Position numbers and translations under genes: made by a program. Positions 1 to 8,340 of a stretch of DNA of 47,081 nucleotides are shown piece by piece (position 1 is the stretch's first letter; the number at the start of each line of letters is the position of its first letter). The notes below the pieces were generated by a model. It did not search any database. It saw only the letters and a program-made list of their open reading frames with translations, and was not told the origin of the DNA. Source of the stretch: Saprospiraceae bacterium (GTDB taxonomy: Bacteria > Bacteroidota > Bacteroidia > Chitinophagales > Saprospiraceae); the NCBI GenBank assembly GCA_026989035.1, contig JALSKB010000176.1, positions 1 to 47,081 of the forward strand, read 5' to 3'.

Positions 1-592
1 GCACCTCTCTGCCCGGTATAGCCTCTATAAACAAACCCCCACCGTATTTTTCTCTGTCGGTAGATTGCTCATTTCCGTTAGCTGCTGCTCCGTAAATGAT
101 GAAGCCATCCAAAACCGTTTGCGAACTGTAACCATTGAGGTAAACCACCGTATAGGAATTATCCACCAGATCATCACTACCGATAGCCCCACTTAAAACG
201 GTATGGTGATACTGCCAGGAACGTTCTTCTAAAGACTGTTCCGTGCCTACAAAACCGCCATAAACTTTCACGCCCTCCTTAATGACAAAAGAGGCGTGCC
301 TATCTTCAAATTCCGTGGGATAATAAACGCCCTCGGCAACCCAAACCTCATCACCGGCCTCGGCTTCCAGCAGAATTTCCGCCAAATCGTAAGCCGCATC
401 TTGCCAGGAAGAACCGTCGCCAAAGCCTTCTGGATGTACATAAAAGACGCGTGCATGTAGTGAGGAACTCAGCCCCAACAACCATGCAACGAGAAGTGCT
501 GCTACAGATAAACTGCTCAGACACTTCCTCTTTCCCGTTCTGAAACCCCTGCTTTTCAACAAAGGCTCTTGCTTGTTTTTCAAAAACCGCAT
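1..592 (-). CDS. Secreted right-handed beta-helix / polymorphic outer-membrane-type protein, 3' end outside window
   Basis: An open frame without a stop runs from ATG at 592 down to base 1, about 197 codons, so the C-terminus lies outside the window. An in-frame stop occurs upstream of the ATG, and this start gives a basic head (MRFLKNKQ) and a hydrophobic signal segment (SLSVAALLVAWLLGL). The mature part begins with RVFYVHPEGFGDGSSWQDA, followed by LAEILLEAEAGDEVWVAEGVYYPT and VYGGFVGTE. This is the usual opening of secreted Bacteroidota proteins with parallel beta-helix (PbH1/Pmp-like) repeats, which normally carry a C-terminal sorting domain. Role: probably an exported surface protein, by family resemblance only; no catalytic residues can be identified. 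Confidence 0.75.
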   Translation of the reverse strand, partial: MRFLKNKQEPLLKSRGFRTGKRKCLSSLSVAALLVAWLLGLSSSLHARVFYVHPEGFGDGSSWQDAAYDLAEILLEAEAGDEVWVAEGVYYPTEFEDRHASFVIKEGVKVYGGFVGTEQSLEERSWQYHHTVLSGAIGSDDLVDNSYTVVYLNGYSSQTVLDGFIIYGAAANGNEQSTDREKYGGGLFIEAIPGREV

Positions 593-812
593 CGTACCGT
601 TTTTTGTCAAAAAGTGTGAAAGGGGGACACTTCACTTTGAGACCATTTGGTACACACCGGTTTTTCAAGCATAGAAAGCCGCTTTCTAAAGAAGAAACAC
701 CGCTTTCTGTTTCGATTCGGTTTTTGGTTCAATTTCAAAAGGCAAGTTCGTTTCAAAACCTGCTTTGAATGAAGCAAACATACGACTTTTTACGTCACCA
801 CAGGCAAAAGAA

Positions 813-1646
813 TCAAGGTTTTTTTACGCGCTCATCGTAATAAACATTCCAAGAAAAAGTCAAGCCTCCAAAGAAATACAAGTCTTTGTTTTGAGGGTTG
901 CCGCGCAAAGTACCTGCCGGATTGGGGTTGTAGTCAGTAGTCACTTCGGGCGTGCGATACGAAAGAGCAGCCGCCAAGGGATTGACCTCTGCCAAAATCA
1001 ACTGGTCGGGATAAGCACCACTGACGTCGTCCAAGTAATCTGTAAATGTTTTGCGAAAGCCTAGTTCGAAGCCCAAATTTAAATGACGCCCCAAGCTCAA
1101 CACAAAACCAACACCCAAAGGAATGGCCCACTGCTCAAGCTTATAGGGCTGTCCCGCACCGGGAAAAAGCCCTTGCCCCTCCGTGCCCAAGGGCTGGAGC
1201 TCTACCCATTCCCCCTGGTACCGGGCCATGGGGTTAAAGTGAAACCAAGCCGCTCCGACAAAAAAATAAGGCGCAGCCATACGCCTGCTTTCTTCCCCAA
1301 AATAAGTAAGAGAAAACTCCCACTGGGCACCTAACTCAAAGATGTCCGAACGAAAACTCAGATTCCGCCTGCTCGTCAGTAGATTTTTAAAATGGGCATC
1401 ACTGCCTGAAATGACACCCTTGTACGCCTGCAACTTTAAGGACACCCTTTTGCCAAAGTTATAGCGCCAATACACACCATAAGCCTCGTGCAATTCGTCT
1501 TTGTCAAAACGAACTTGCTGCAAATCACCCATGTAATTAGACACACCGGAAAATAAGCCCAGTTCAGCTGTAATAAAACGCTTCTGCGCCAAACCCAGCA
1601 AACAGAAAAAAAGACATCCTGATATGGAAAGTATAAACCGCTTCAT
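813..1646 (-). CDS. DUF6089-family outer-membrane beta-barrel protein
   Basis: 277 residues. It starts with a signal peptide (MKRFILSISGCLFFCLLGLA) and then has alternating aromatic/polar strands typical of a small outer-membrane barrel. The early motif GVSNYMGDLQQ, the strand GVYWRYNFGKRVSLKLQAYKG, the glycine-rich middle (PYFFVGAAWFHFNP) and the end YFFGGLTFSWNVYYDER match DUF6089, a Bacteroidota-specific family of unknown function. A leader reading AAAAAGCAGG lies just upstream of the ATG. It is transcribed towards the truncated beta-helix gene, with 220 bases between them. Specific role unknown; an outer-membrane structural protein is the safe reading. Confidence 0.8.
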   Translation of the reverse strand: MKRFILSISGCLFFCLLGLAQKRFITAELGLFSGVSNYMGDLQQVRFDKDELHEAYGVYWRYNFGKRVSLKLQAYKGVISGSDAHFKNLLTSRRNLSFRSDIFELGAQWEFSLTYFGEESRRMAAPYFFVGAAWFHFNPMARYQGEWVELQPLGTEGQGLFPGAGQPYKLEQWAIPLGVGFVLSLGRHLNLGFELGFRKTFTDYLDDVSGAYPDQLILAEVNPLAAALSYRTPEVTTDYNPNPAGTLRGNPQNKDLYFFGGLTFSWNVYYDERVKKP

Positions 1647-2021
1647 AGGCCTGCTTTTTCTGCGAGAGATGCTCCAAACCCAAGCGGTTCGGAGGAAACT
1701 TAGCGTTCCCCCCTATAAATAGAGAACTTTCCAACAAATCCTTCTCTTAGAACAAAACAACAATACCCCTTCCTTTGGGGAAGGACAAAACGATCAGCCT
1801 TGTCAGCTCGGGGGGAAAAGCCAACAAGTGCGTTTCACTGATTTATTTGGAGTTATCACAGGGATGCCTTGCTACACTGCATGGCCCTGTTTTACGGGGG
1901 GTCTTTGGGAGAGGTTTTAGGTATGTGGGTAGAAATCGGAGTGCTTTTTAAGCAACTTAGGCTACAAAGTTAGCACCTTTTTTGATATAGTGCAATTTTT
2001 TTTTTCACTTTTAAAAAAAAG
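1647..2021. other. Intergenic region of 375 bases, no gene seen
   Basis: No convincing coding sequence lies here. It holds the possible DUF6089 promoter (1695-1702), a short hairpin CCTTCC/GGAAGG at 1768-1784 without a clear T-tract, and next to the upstream operon's end an A/T-rich stretch (about 1980-2021) with a weak ACTTTT/AAAAGT stem. The last may end transcription of the 2022-5972 cluster. Confidence 0.4.
1695..1702 (-). promoter_or_regulatory. Possible -7 element (TAAGTTTC) for the DUF6089 gene
   Basis: On the minus strand the sequence reads TAAGTTTC, one base from the Bacteroidota -7 consensus TAnnTTTG, and the same type as the exbB element at 32058. It predicts a leader of about 40 bases before the ATG at 1646. 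No clear TTTG is seen 19-20 bases upstream, so support is moderate. Confidence 0.35.
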
Positions 2022-2933
2022 TCATGTATAGAATTCCAACAATTCCCTGACTTTTCGGTAATAGGCCCGACCAAAAAGGTTCAGATGCACCAAAAGATAG
2101 TACAATTGGTACAGGCCCTGACGTTCTCCATAAGCCGGAATCAAAGGAAAAGCCTCTCTGTATGCGCTGTAAAAGGCTTCATCAAAACCTCCGAAAAGGC
2201 GGCTCATCGCCAAATCCATTTCGCGATGGCCGTAATAAGGCGCAGGGTCTATCAGCCAACTGCGCCCTTGTTGATCACAGAGGAAGTTCCCACTCCAGAG
2301 GTCTCCGTGAATCAACTGTGGCCCCTCCTCGGGCAGCAAATCGGACAAACGAGATACCAAAGTTTCCAACAACTTCATATCGGCCTTGCCAAAAAGACCT
2401 GCATCTAAAGCGCTGCTCCCTTGAGGTAACAAACGCTCTTCGGCATAAAAATCCGACCAAAGTCGGTGTCGGCGATTGCTCTGCAACAACCTTCCGATAA
2501 AGTTGTCGAAGGGAAAGCCATAAGCCTCGGCAGCAATTCGATGCAAGACGGCCAAAGCACGACCAAAGTGCTCCCAAAAAGCCTTGTCCGGCAACCCCCT
2601 TTCAATATAGGGCAACAACAAAAAGGCATATTGACCCCGCCCCTGACAGGCCAAAGGCCTGGGAACGAGACAAAAATCCCCCTCAGCTTGGTTTTTTTCT
2701 ATGGCTTTCGCCAAATGCCACAAGCCTCGCCCCTCAGCCAAAAAGGCATCGCCCGACTCAGAAGCGGAACCATATTTGAGAAAGTAGTGCTTCCCTTCTC
2801 CGTCAAAAAAAGAAACGGCAGTATGGATATCGCCCCCACGCTCCCTACGCAAATCAGCGGGAAACAACTTGCGCTTTAAAAGCTCTGTCAAAAGAGCCGA
2901 AGGAAGTAGGGGTGGCTTGGAACTGTCTCTCAT
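2022..2933 (-). CDS. Fructosamine kinase family protein (FN3K/YniA-like)
   Basis: 303 residues of the protein-kinase-like aminoglycoside phosphotransferase fold. Visible motifs are the nucleotide-binding lysine strand (HYFLKYGSA), the catalytic loop HGDLWSGNF near residue 205, and the metal-binding segment WLIDPAPYYGHREMDLAM, which is diagnostic for fructosamine-3-kinases. Known members phosphorylate ketoamines on glycated proteins or small molecules, so a cytoplasmic repair or deglycation role is likely, but the substrate is inferred. The gene follows the di-haem peroxidase after only 24 bases, so the two are probably co-transcribed. Length fits the family (about 290 residues). Confidence 0.85.
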   Translation of the reverse strand: MRDSSKPPLLPSALLTELLKRKLFPADLRRERGGDIHTAVSFFDGEGKHYFLKYGSASESGDAFLAEGRGLWHLAKAIEKNQAEGDFCLVPRPLACQGRGQYAFLLLPYIERGLPDKAFWEHFGRALAVLHRIAAEAYGFPFDNFIGRLLQSNRRHRLWSDFYAEERLLPQGSSALDAGLFGKADMKLLETLVSRLSDLLPEEGPQLIHGDLWSGNFLCDQQGRSWLIDPAPYYGHREMDLAMSRLFGGFDEAFYSAYREAFPLIPAYGERQGLYQLYYLLVHLNLFGRAYYRKVRELLEFYT

Positions 2934-2957
2934 AAATCATCCGAAAAAATCCGCTTT

Positions 2958-4067
2958 CTACTCAAACGGATTGGAAAAACGCTCGTCTAAGACAAGACTG
3001 GAATCCGTCAGCGTATAGAGGAAGTTGATGAGATCCTGCTTTTGAGATTCGGAAAGGTTGATGGGGAAAGAGAGGTTCTCATCCAAATTATCGGCAAAGT
3101 GGACGTGATCGCTATATTGGTCTATCACCTCCTCCAGGGTTTCAAAGCGGCCATCGTGCATGTAAGGTGCCGTAAACACCAAGTTGCGCAAGGTAGGTGC
3201 CCGGAACTTGCCATTATCGAAAGTCTTTCCCGTAATTTCACCCCGCCCCAAATCGGGAAAATCGTCAAGCGTAGCCACCTCCTCTATGCCGTTGTTGAAA
3301 AAGTCGTTGTTGCCGAAAAGCGGAGCATTGTGGCAATGAAAGCACTGGGCATCGGGCAGTGCACTGCCCGGAAAGTCGAAAAACATCTCAAAGCCTCGAT
3401 ACTCCGAATCGGTAAACTCCACCGTGGGGTCGTTGTACAAGAATTTTTTGTCAAACTTGGAATTAAAAGTCAATAGCGTGCGCTCAAACTGAGCAATGGC
3501 CTTGACGACCAGCTCTTTACTAATTTCCCCGCTATCCGAAATGCCAAACGCCTTGCGAAACATGGCCGGATAATCGGAATGCCTGCGCAAACGCTGTTCC
3601 ACCGTCGCCCAATCGTTGCGCATTTCAACAGGATTCGTTACGGGCTGCAAGGCCTGATCCTCCAAACTGGGTGAACGCCCATCCCAAAACAGCCCTGCCG
3701 TAACAAAGCCCAAATTCATAATCGCCATGGCGCTGCGCGTACCCTGCAAACCCATCACACCATCGCTCACGGCTTTGTTGTCGGTAAACGCTCCCTCCTG
3801 CAGATGACAGGTAGAACAGGATACGGTGCTGTCCAAAGACAAAATGGGATCGTAAAAAAGATGCCGTCCCAAATCGATCCCCTCTTCAGTCAATGGATTA
3901 TCGGCAGGAATATCCATAGGTGGAAACCCCTCAGGCAACTGCAAATGATAAGCCGTAGGAGCATAGGGAATATCTTCCAAATCGCCTTTCACCGGTGGTT
4001 GTGGCTCAGGAGGCCGACAAGAGAACACCAACAAAAACAAGGAGAAAAAAAGGAGTTTGCTTTTCAT
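2958..4067 (-). CDS. Di-haem cytochrome-c peroxidase / MauG-MbnH-type lipoprotein
   Basis: The start at 4067 (MKSKLLFFSLFLLVFSC) gives a lipoprotein signal with the acceptor cysteine at residue 17; the longer frame to 4115 lacks this logic. Two c-type haem sites are visible, CSTCH (about 84-88) and CFHCH (about 242-246), with the conserved FWDGRSPSLEDQA and PYMHDGRFETLEEV segments. Known members either reduce peroxide (CcpA) or, in the MauG/MbnH branch, oxidise tryptophans of a partner protein through a bis-Fe(IV) state. Two MbnP-like genes lie directly upstream, which favours the MbnH-like role. It should act on the periplasmic face of a membrane. Which branch it belongs to cannot be settled by eye. 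Confidence 0.87.
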   Translation of the reverse strand: MKSKLLFFSLFLLVFSCRPPEPQPPVKGDLEDIPYAPTAYHLQLPEGFPPMDIPADNPLTEEGIDLGRHLFYDPILSLDSTVSCSTCHLQEGAFTDNKAVSDGVMGLQGTRSAMAIMNLGFVTAGLFWDGRSPSLEDQALQPVTNPVEMRNDWATVEQRLRRHSDYPAMFRKAFGISDSGEISKELVVKAIAQFERTLLTFNSKFDKKFLYNDPTVEFTDSEYRGFEMFFDFPGSALPDAQCFHCHNAPLFGNNDFFNNGIEEVATLDDFPDLGRGEITGKTFDNGKFRAPTLRNLVFTAPYMHDGRFETLEEVIDQYSDHVHFADNLDENLSFPINLSESQKQDLINFLYTLTDSSLVLDERFSNPFE

Positions 4068-4165
4068 AGATCGAAGTTCTTGCCAAATGAGTGCACCGAC
4101 AAGAGAATTGTTCACCTAAACCAAAAAACTTTTGAGGTTTAAAATTCAGAGCCTTGCGGCAAAAA

Positions 4166-4918
4166 TCAATCAATGCCGAAATCCTGAATCATGTTGTCCA
4201 TAAACTTCATGGCCCAAGTGAGGTTGTCAATGGTGTGCGTCGCCGGATGAGCTATAACGTCTATATAACCGTCTCCCTCTTTGAAACAGTGATGCAGATC
4301 TACCTTCAAAGGAATCACCGCTGTGCCCTTTTTATCCAAAGTAAAAGCGTAGGTCAGCTCTTTGCTGCGATAAACCTCATCGGAACCACAGTGATACAAA
4401 ACGGCACCGTCGTCAAAAACACCGTCCCCGTTGGCATCAATTTTACCGCTGGTCATACTAAAAATATAGCTCTCCCAGGCATCCCAGTAATGAGAATCTT
4501 TCGCCAACGGATGTCCCGAAGGATAATCCGAAGCACGTGTTTCGTTGAGCATCATAGGCACACCTATGCCTATCTGCACGGCCTTGTATTTGCCGGAAGG
4601 CAAATCGGGAAAGCTCAAAGTAAAGCCCTGCTGTGCCAAGCTCAAGTTGTCCATATCGTCGAAATCCACAAAATCAATATCGGTCAATTCCACCGGCTCC
4701 CCGTCTTCCTTAATCAAACGAATATTGGAAACGTAAAAGTTAAAACCGGAAAAAAAGACGTCCAAGGTATCGTTGTAGGCATAGGGCTCCATCATCACCA
4801 AAGGAGAGCCGTCGTAAAGCGCCTTAAAGTTCAATACAACGGTGCCCTTGCCTTCTTTGTTGCAAGAAGACAGTGCAGCCAAGGCGAAAAGAGCAAAGAA
4901 GAAAGATTTTTTTTTCAT
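4166..4918 (-). CDS. MbnP-family lipoprotein (probable partner of the di-haem enzyme)
   Basis: 250 residues with a lipoprotein signal (MKKKSFFFALFALAALSSC, Cys19). The body shows the MbnP pattern: VVLNFKALYDG strand, FFSGFNFYVSNIRLI, YKAVQIGIGVP, then SHYWDAWESYIFSMTSGKIDANGD with Trp145 and Trp148, and a C-terminal VDLHHCF. In characterised MbnP a tryptophan in this aromatic segment is converted to kynurenine by MbnH and then helps bind copper. The MauG-type gene begins 98 bases downstream. A copper-binding periplasmic role is inferred from the family. The paralogue upstream (5142-5972) lacks the WxxW pair. Confidence 0.78.
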   Translation of the reverse strand: MKKKSFFFALFALAALSSCNKEGKGTVVLNFKALYDGSPLVMMEPYAYNDTLDVFFSGFNFYVSNIRLIKEDGEPVELTDIDFVDFDDMDNLSLAQQGFTLSFPDLPSGKYKAVQIGIGVPMMLNETRASDYPSGHPLAKDSHYWDAWESYIFSMTSGKIDANGDGVFDDGAVLYHCGSDEVYRSKELTYAFTLDKKGTAVIPLKVDLHHCFKEGDGYIDVIAHPATHTIDNLTWAMKFMDNMIQDFGID

Positions 4919-5141
4919 GCTTAATGTTTTATGCCTGTAGCCTAATTGGCCAAATGAATAGCCTGTTAAAAACTGTTCCTTCTCCCCCCCTTGAGCAGCA
5001 AAGCGGTCAACTCATCATCAGCTGCGCTGTCTTTTGAGCTGCTGCACACATGCATTTAATAAATAAACGTACAGCAGGCTCAATTCGTTTGGGCTAAAAT
5101 GGGTGATTTTGGTCAAACGGGCGACGGCCACCTACAAAAAA

Positions 5142-5972
5142 CTACCAGGAAAAAGCATCCGGCAATTGATTGTGTAGGCGCGTTTCCAAGGCCTCAATTT
5201 GATCGTGGCGCACATCTGCCCCTTGGAGCCACGCCAAATAATTGAACTGCAACTTAAGTACAGCATCGCTTCCCGGCATCAGTTCAAAAGGGGTGTTATT
5301 TGCCGAAAGGCTGACCCGAACCGGTTCAAAGATACGCAAAACGATGGAATCGGAAAGTTGGTCGGCATCTCGATACATGGCCAACCGCAGAGGAATATAG
5401 CCCAAGCCCTCTTCCCAATTCAAACTGTCGGAGCGAAATTGTAACGGATGCCCCTCCGGCATACGGCTGATGTCCGCCGTTTGAATTTCGGGAGGCAAGC
5501 CCACCCAAAAAATCAGTGAATCAAACGAACCGTACTCACGCAAAGTGCCGATGAGTAAGTTGGAGGAAGAACCCGCCTCTACCAAAACGAAATCGTCTTT
5601 GCTCTGCCGACGCTCCCCCTGGGCATCATACCAACTGAGCTCATCACTGACTTCCAAATTGGCTTGCGGGCCTTTCAACTCAAAATCGTACAAATAGAAA
5701 AAAAGACTTTGAAAGCGAAAGCTATCCTGCTCATGAGGAGCTACGGCATAAGCGCTGTCGTAGGAAAAAACAAAGCTGGTATCCGGTTGATCTGCAGGTA
5801 TTATCCGATGTTGAGGGGAAAGAAAAAGGGAGGGATATTGACAACAATCCGCACAGGGTCGATCAGCACTCAGGTCAAAATTGGTCGCCTGAAGATCCAG
5901 ACAACCCTCTCGTCGTTCATAACAAGCGGAAAGCGAAAAAAGCAAAGCGAGAAAAAAGGCGACGACTTTCAT
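5142..5972 (-). CDS. Second, divergent MbnP-like lipoprotein
   Basis: The start at 5972 (MKVVAFFLALLFSLSAC) gives a lipoprotein signal; the frame is open 63 bases further up but without a signal. After the acceptor cysteine comes a Cys-rich head, GCLDLQATNFDLSADRPCADCC, of the ATNFD type seen in many Bacteroidota secreted proteins. Next are MbnP-like elements: SLFFYLYDFEL, FDSLIFWVGLPPEIQ and PEGHPL (compare PSGHPL in the neighbour). Only one tryptophan (LNWEEGLGYIPL) is found where the neighbour has WDAW. It may therefore be a structural or metal-carrying paralogue not modified in the same way. It is upstream of the 4166 gene in the same direction, 223 bases away. Confidence 0.62.
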   Translation of the reverse strand: MKVVAFFLALLFSLSACYERREGCLDLQATNFDLSADRPCADCCQYPSLFLSPQHRIIPADQPDTSFVFSYDSAYAVAPHEQDSFRFQSLFFYLYDFELKGPQANLEVSDELSWYDAQGERRQSKDDFVLVEAGSSSNLLIGTLREYGSFDSLIFWVGLPPEIQTADISRMPEGHPLQFRSDSLNWEEGLGYIPLRLAMYRDADQLSDSIVLRIFEPVRVSLSANNTPFELMPGSDAVLKLQFNYLAWLQGADVRHDQIEALETRLHNQLPDAFSW

Positions 5973-6047
5973 ACGGTTGTTTTGGCAAAGGTACATCAGT
6001 CGTACCAAATCCATGTATCGATGGCTGATTTCCATACCTACCTGTGA

Positions 6048-6079
6048 AAACCACTACGCCAAGCTAAATGTAGTGGTTT
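6048..6079. other. 10-bp stem-loop in a divergent intergenic region
   Basis: AAACCACTAC at 6048-6057 pairs perfectly with GTAGTGGTTT at 6070-6079 across a 12-base loop. A second imperfect dyad lies at about 6132-6160 (CCAAAC/GTTTGG core). Because the flanking genes diverge, neither is an ordinary end-of-gene terminator. It could be a regulator site or a leader structure. Confidence 0.4.
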
Positions 6080-6245
6080 GAGGGGCTGACGCCTACCAAA
6101 CTCCCTATCTTTCGCTCGTTCGCGAGTTGTAAATATCCCAAACCATTTCAGTTTGGATATAAAAGTTCCAAGCCGGATAAACTATCTACTTTCTTTCTAC
6201 GTTTTGGGATAGGCAGTTGTGCCTTTGCATGAAGACTTTTACGTC

Positions 6246-7523
6246 ATGAAACGTTTTATTCTTTTTTTTGTTTTCTCGTTTTTTTCGATTTGGCATCTGC
6301 AAGCTTCTTACATCCTCATTCCCATGGATGAGCGGCAAACCGATCACCTCAAAGCCTATGGCATCACCTATTGGGTTTTGGAAAATGGAGCTGAAGCCTG
6401 GTGGCTGTTAAATTATCGAGGTGGTAGCTTTGCCTTTCGGCAAATTCCGTCTTTTGAACGAGAGTGCCGCATTCGCAATGTAAGCTATGAAGTCTTACCC
6501 GATGCCGCTTTCAACAATATCCTCAACGAAATTGCCGATCCCGAGGTGAATATGGATGCCATCAAGCTCGAAAAAGCGCCCAAAATTGCCGTTTATACGC
6601 CCGACTTTAATGCCAAAGGAGAACGCATCCAGCCCTGGGACGATGCCGTAACCCTGGTGCTGACTTATGCGGAAATTCCCTACGAAACCATTTACGACGA
6701 TGACGTTTTGAACGACCGATTGGCCGAGTTTGACTGGCTTCATCTGCATCACGAAGATTTTACCGGACAATACGGGCGTTTTTACCGTTCCTTTCACAAC
6801 TATCCCTGGTACCAGGAAAACGTAAGGCGCATGGAAGCTCTGGCCCACAAACACGGCTTTCAAAAGGTCTCCCAGCTCAAACTGGCCGTGGTCAAAAAAA
6901 TCAGAGAATACGTCATCGGCGGAGGTTTCATGTTTGCCATGTGCTCGGCAACGGACACCTACGACATCGCCTTGGCTGCAGATGGCGTGGACATCTGCGC
7001 CAAATACTATGATGGAGACCCCGCTGACCCCAATGCTCAGCAAAAACTCCACTACGACAACACCTTCGCCTTTTGGAATTTTCAGCTAACCAAGGACCCG
7101 CTGGAGTACGAGTTTTCCAACATTGACAACACCCGAGATCGCAAAATCCCCCCTGAGCAAGATTATTTCACGCTCTTCGATTTTTCCGCCAAATGGGATC
7201 CCGTCCCCACCATGCTCACACAATGCCACACCCGCACCATCAAGGGGTTCATGGGGCAAACCACCGCGTTCAAAAAGGCGCTCATCAAGCCCAATGTGCT
7301 CATTATGGGAGAAACCAAACCCCTGAAGGAAGCCCGCTACATCCATGGCAGCATGGGAAAGGGTACCTGGACTTTCTACGGCGGGCACGATCCCGAAGAC
7401 TACAGGCACTTCGTCAACGATCCGGAAACCGACCTGAGTTTACACCCCAATTCGCCGGGCTATCGTCTCATTTTGAACAATGTGCTGTTTCCCGCTGCCC
7501 GAAAGAAGAAAAGAAAGACTTAA
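6246..7523 (+). CDS. Secreted class-I amidotransferase-like protein (often named asparagine synthetase B)
   Basis: The start at 6246 (MKRFILFFVFSFFSIWHLQAS) gives a signal peptide; the 27 bases upstream in frame add nothing. The mature part opens with YILIPMDERQTDHLKAYGITYW, as in a Bacteroidota family commonly labelled asparagine synthetase B. No PP-loop synthetase domain or N-terminal Cys is present, so that name is doubtful. Instead GGGFMFAMCSATD (around residue 230) looks like the nucleophile elbow of the class I glutamine amidotransferase/ThuA-like fold, and PKIAVYTPDFN resembles a Rossmann strand. Location would be periplasmic or outer surface. Actual reaction unknown. The enoyl-CoA hydratase follows 34 bases downstream. 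Confidence 0.65.
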   Translation: MKRFILFFVFSFFSIWHLQASYILIPMDERQTDHLKAYGITYWVLENGAEAWWLLNYRGGSFAFRQIPSFERECRIRNVSYEVLPDAAFNNILNEIADPEVNMDAIKLEKAPKIAVYTPDFNAKGERIQPWDDAVTLVLTYAEIPYETIYDDDVLNDRLAEFDWLHLHHEDFTGQYGRFYRSFHNYPWYQENVRRMEALAHKHGFQKVSQLKLAVVKKIREYVIGGGFMFAMCSATDTYDIALAADGVDICAKYYDGDPADPNAQQKLHYDNTFAFWNFQLTKDPLEYEFSNIDNTRDRKIPPEQDYFTLFDFSAKWDPVPTMLTQCHTRTIKGFMGQTTAFKKALIKPNVLIMGETKPLKEARYIHGSMGKGTWTFYGGHDPEDYRHFVNDPETDLSLHPNSPGYRLILNNVLFPAARKKKRKT

Positions 7524-7528
7524 GATCT

Positions 7529-7536
7529 TACCTTTG
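7529..7536 (+). promoter_or_regulatory. Bacteroidota -7 element TACCTTTG for the enoyl-CoA hydratase gene
   Basis: A perfect match to TAnnTTTG, 21 bases before the ATG at 7558 and just after the stop of the preceding gene. No clear TTTG lies 19-20 bases upstream. It suggests the hydratase gene has its own promoter. Confidence 0.5.
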
Positions 7537-7557
7537 CTCCGCAAAACAAGAGATGCC

Positions 7558-8340
7558 ATGGAATACAGCAATCTGATCTACAGCGAAGAAAACGGCATAG
7601 GCCTGCTCACCATCAACCGGCCCCAGGCCCTGAATGCCTTAAACCGCCAAACCATGCAGGAACTCCACACTTTTTTCCTGCAAGACGCTCCCCGCAAAGC
7701 GGGACTAAAAGGGCTTATCATCACCGGTGCCGGGGAAAAAGCCTTCGTTGCCGGAGCCGATATCAAAGAGTTTTTACAATTGGATGCCGCTGCAGGGCGC
7801 GACATGGCACGTTTTGGGCATGAAGTCTTCAACGCCATAGAGCAATTCCCCAAACCCATCATCGCAGCTGTCAATGGCTTCGCCTTGGGTGGTGGCTGTG
7901 AACTGGCTATGGCCTGCCACCTGCGCATAGCAGGAGAAAAAGCACGCTTTGGTCAGCCCGAAGTCAAATTGGGCATCACACCCGGCTATGGCGGCACCCA
8001 ACGCCTGATCCAATACCTCGGAAAAGGCAAAGCCATGGAACTCTTGCTCACCGCCGACATGATCGGAGCTGAAGAAGCTTTGCAATTAGGTCTGGTCAAC
8101 CAGCTCGTTCCTGCCGGAGAAGAAGTCAAAGAAGCCCGAGCTTTGCTCGAAAAAATCGCCCAGAACGGCCCCATCGCCATCGCTAAAATTATCGAACTGG
8201 TCAATGCTTACTTCCGGTACAATGACGACGGTTTTGAACGGGAAATACGCGCCTTTGGAGAAACCACAGGCACCCAAGATTTTAAAGAGGGCGCAACGGC
8301 CTTCATCGAAAAACGCAAGCCTGCTTTCAAAGGTCGTTAA
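7558..8340 (+). CDS. Enoyl-CoA hydratase (crotonase family)
   Basis: 260 residues from ATG 7558 (MEYSNLIYSEENGIGLLTIN), the usual family start and length. The open frame continues upstream into the previous gene but without family sequence there. Motifs: AFVAGADIKEF (CoA/oxyanion loop), NGFALGGGCELAMACHLRIA and FGQPEVKLGITPGYGGTQRL. The two glutamates expected to add water across the double bond are both present (in GGCEL and QPEV). Role: hydration of trans-2-enoyl-CoA in fatty-acid or amino-acid degradation, cytoplasmic. The last 14 bases overlap the 3' end of the convergent nuclease gene. Confidence 0.93.
   Translation: MEYSNLIYSEENGIGLLTINRPQALNALNRQTMQELHTFFLQDAPRKAGLKGLIITGAGEKAFVAGADIKEFLQLDAAAGRDMARFGHEVFNAIEQFPKPIIAAVNGFALGGGCELAMACHLRIAGEKARFGQPEVKLGITPGYGGTQRLIQYLGKGKAMELLLTADMIGAEEALQLGLVNQLVPAGEEVKEARALLEKIAQNGPIAIAKIIELVNAYFRYNDDGFEREIRAFGETTGTQDFKEGATAFIEKRKPAFKGR

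Noticed and set aside
6246-7523. Asparagine synthetase B function
   Set aside because: There is no N-terminal glutaminase cysteine or ATP-pyrophosphatase domain and the protein has a signal peptide; the label seems to be an inherited name.
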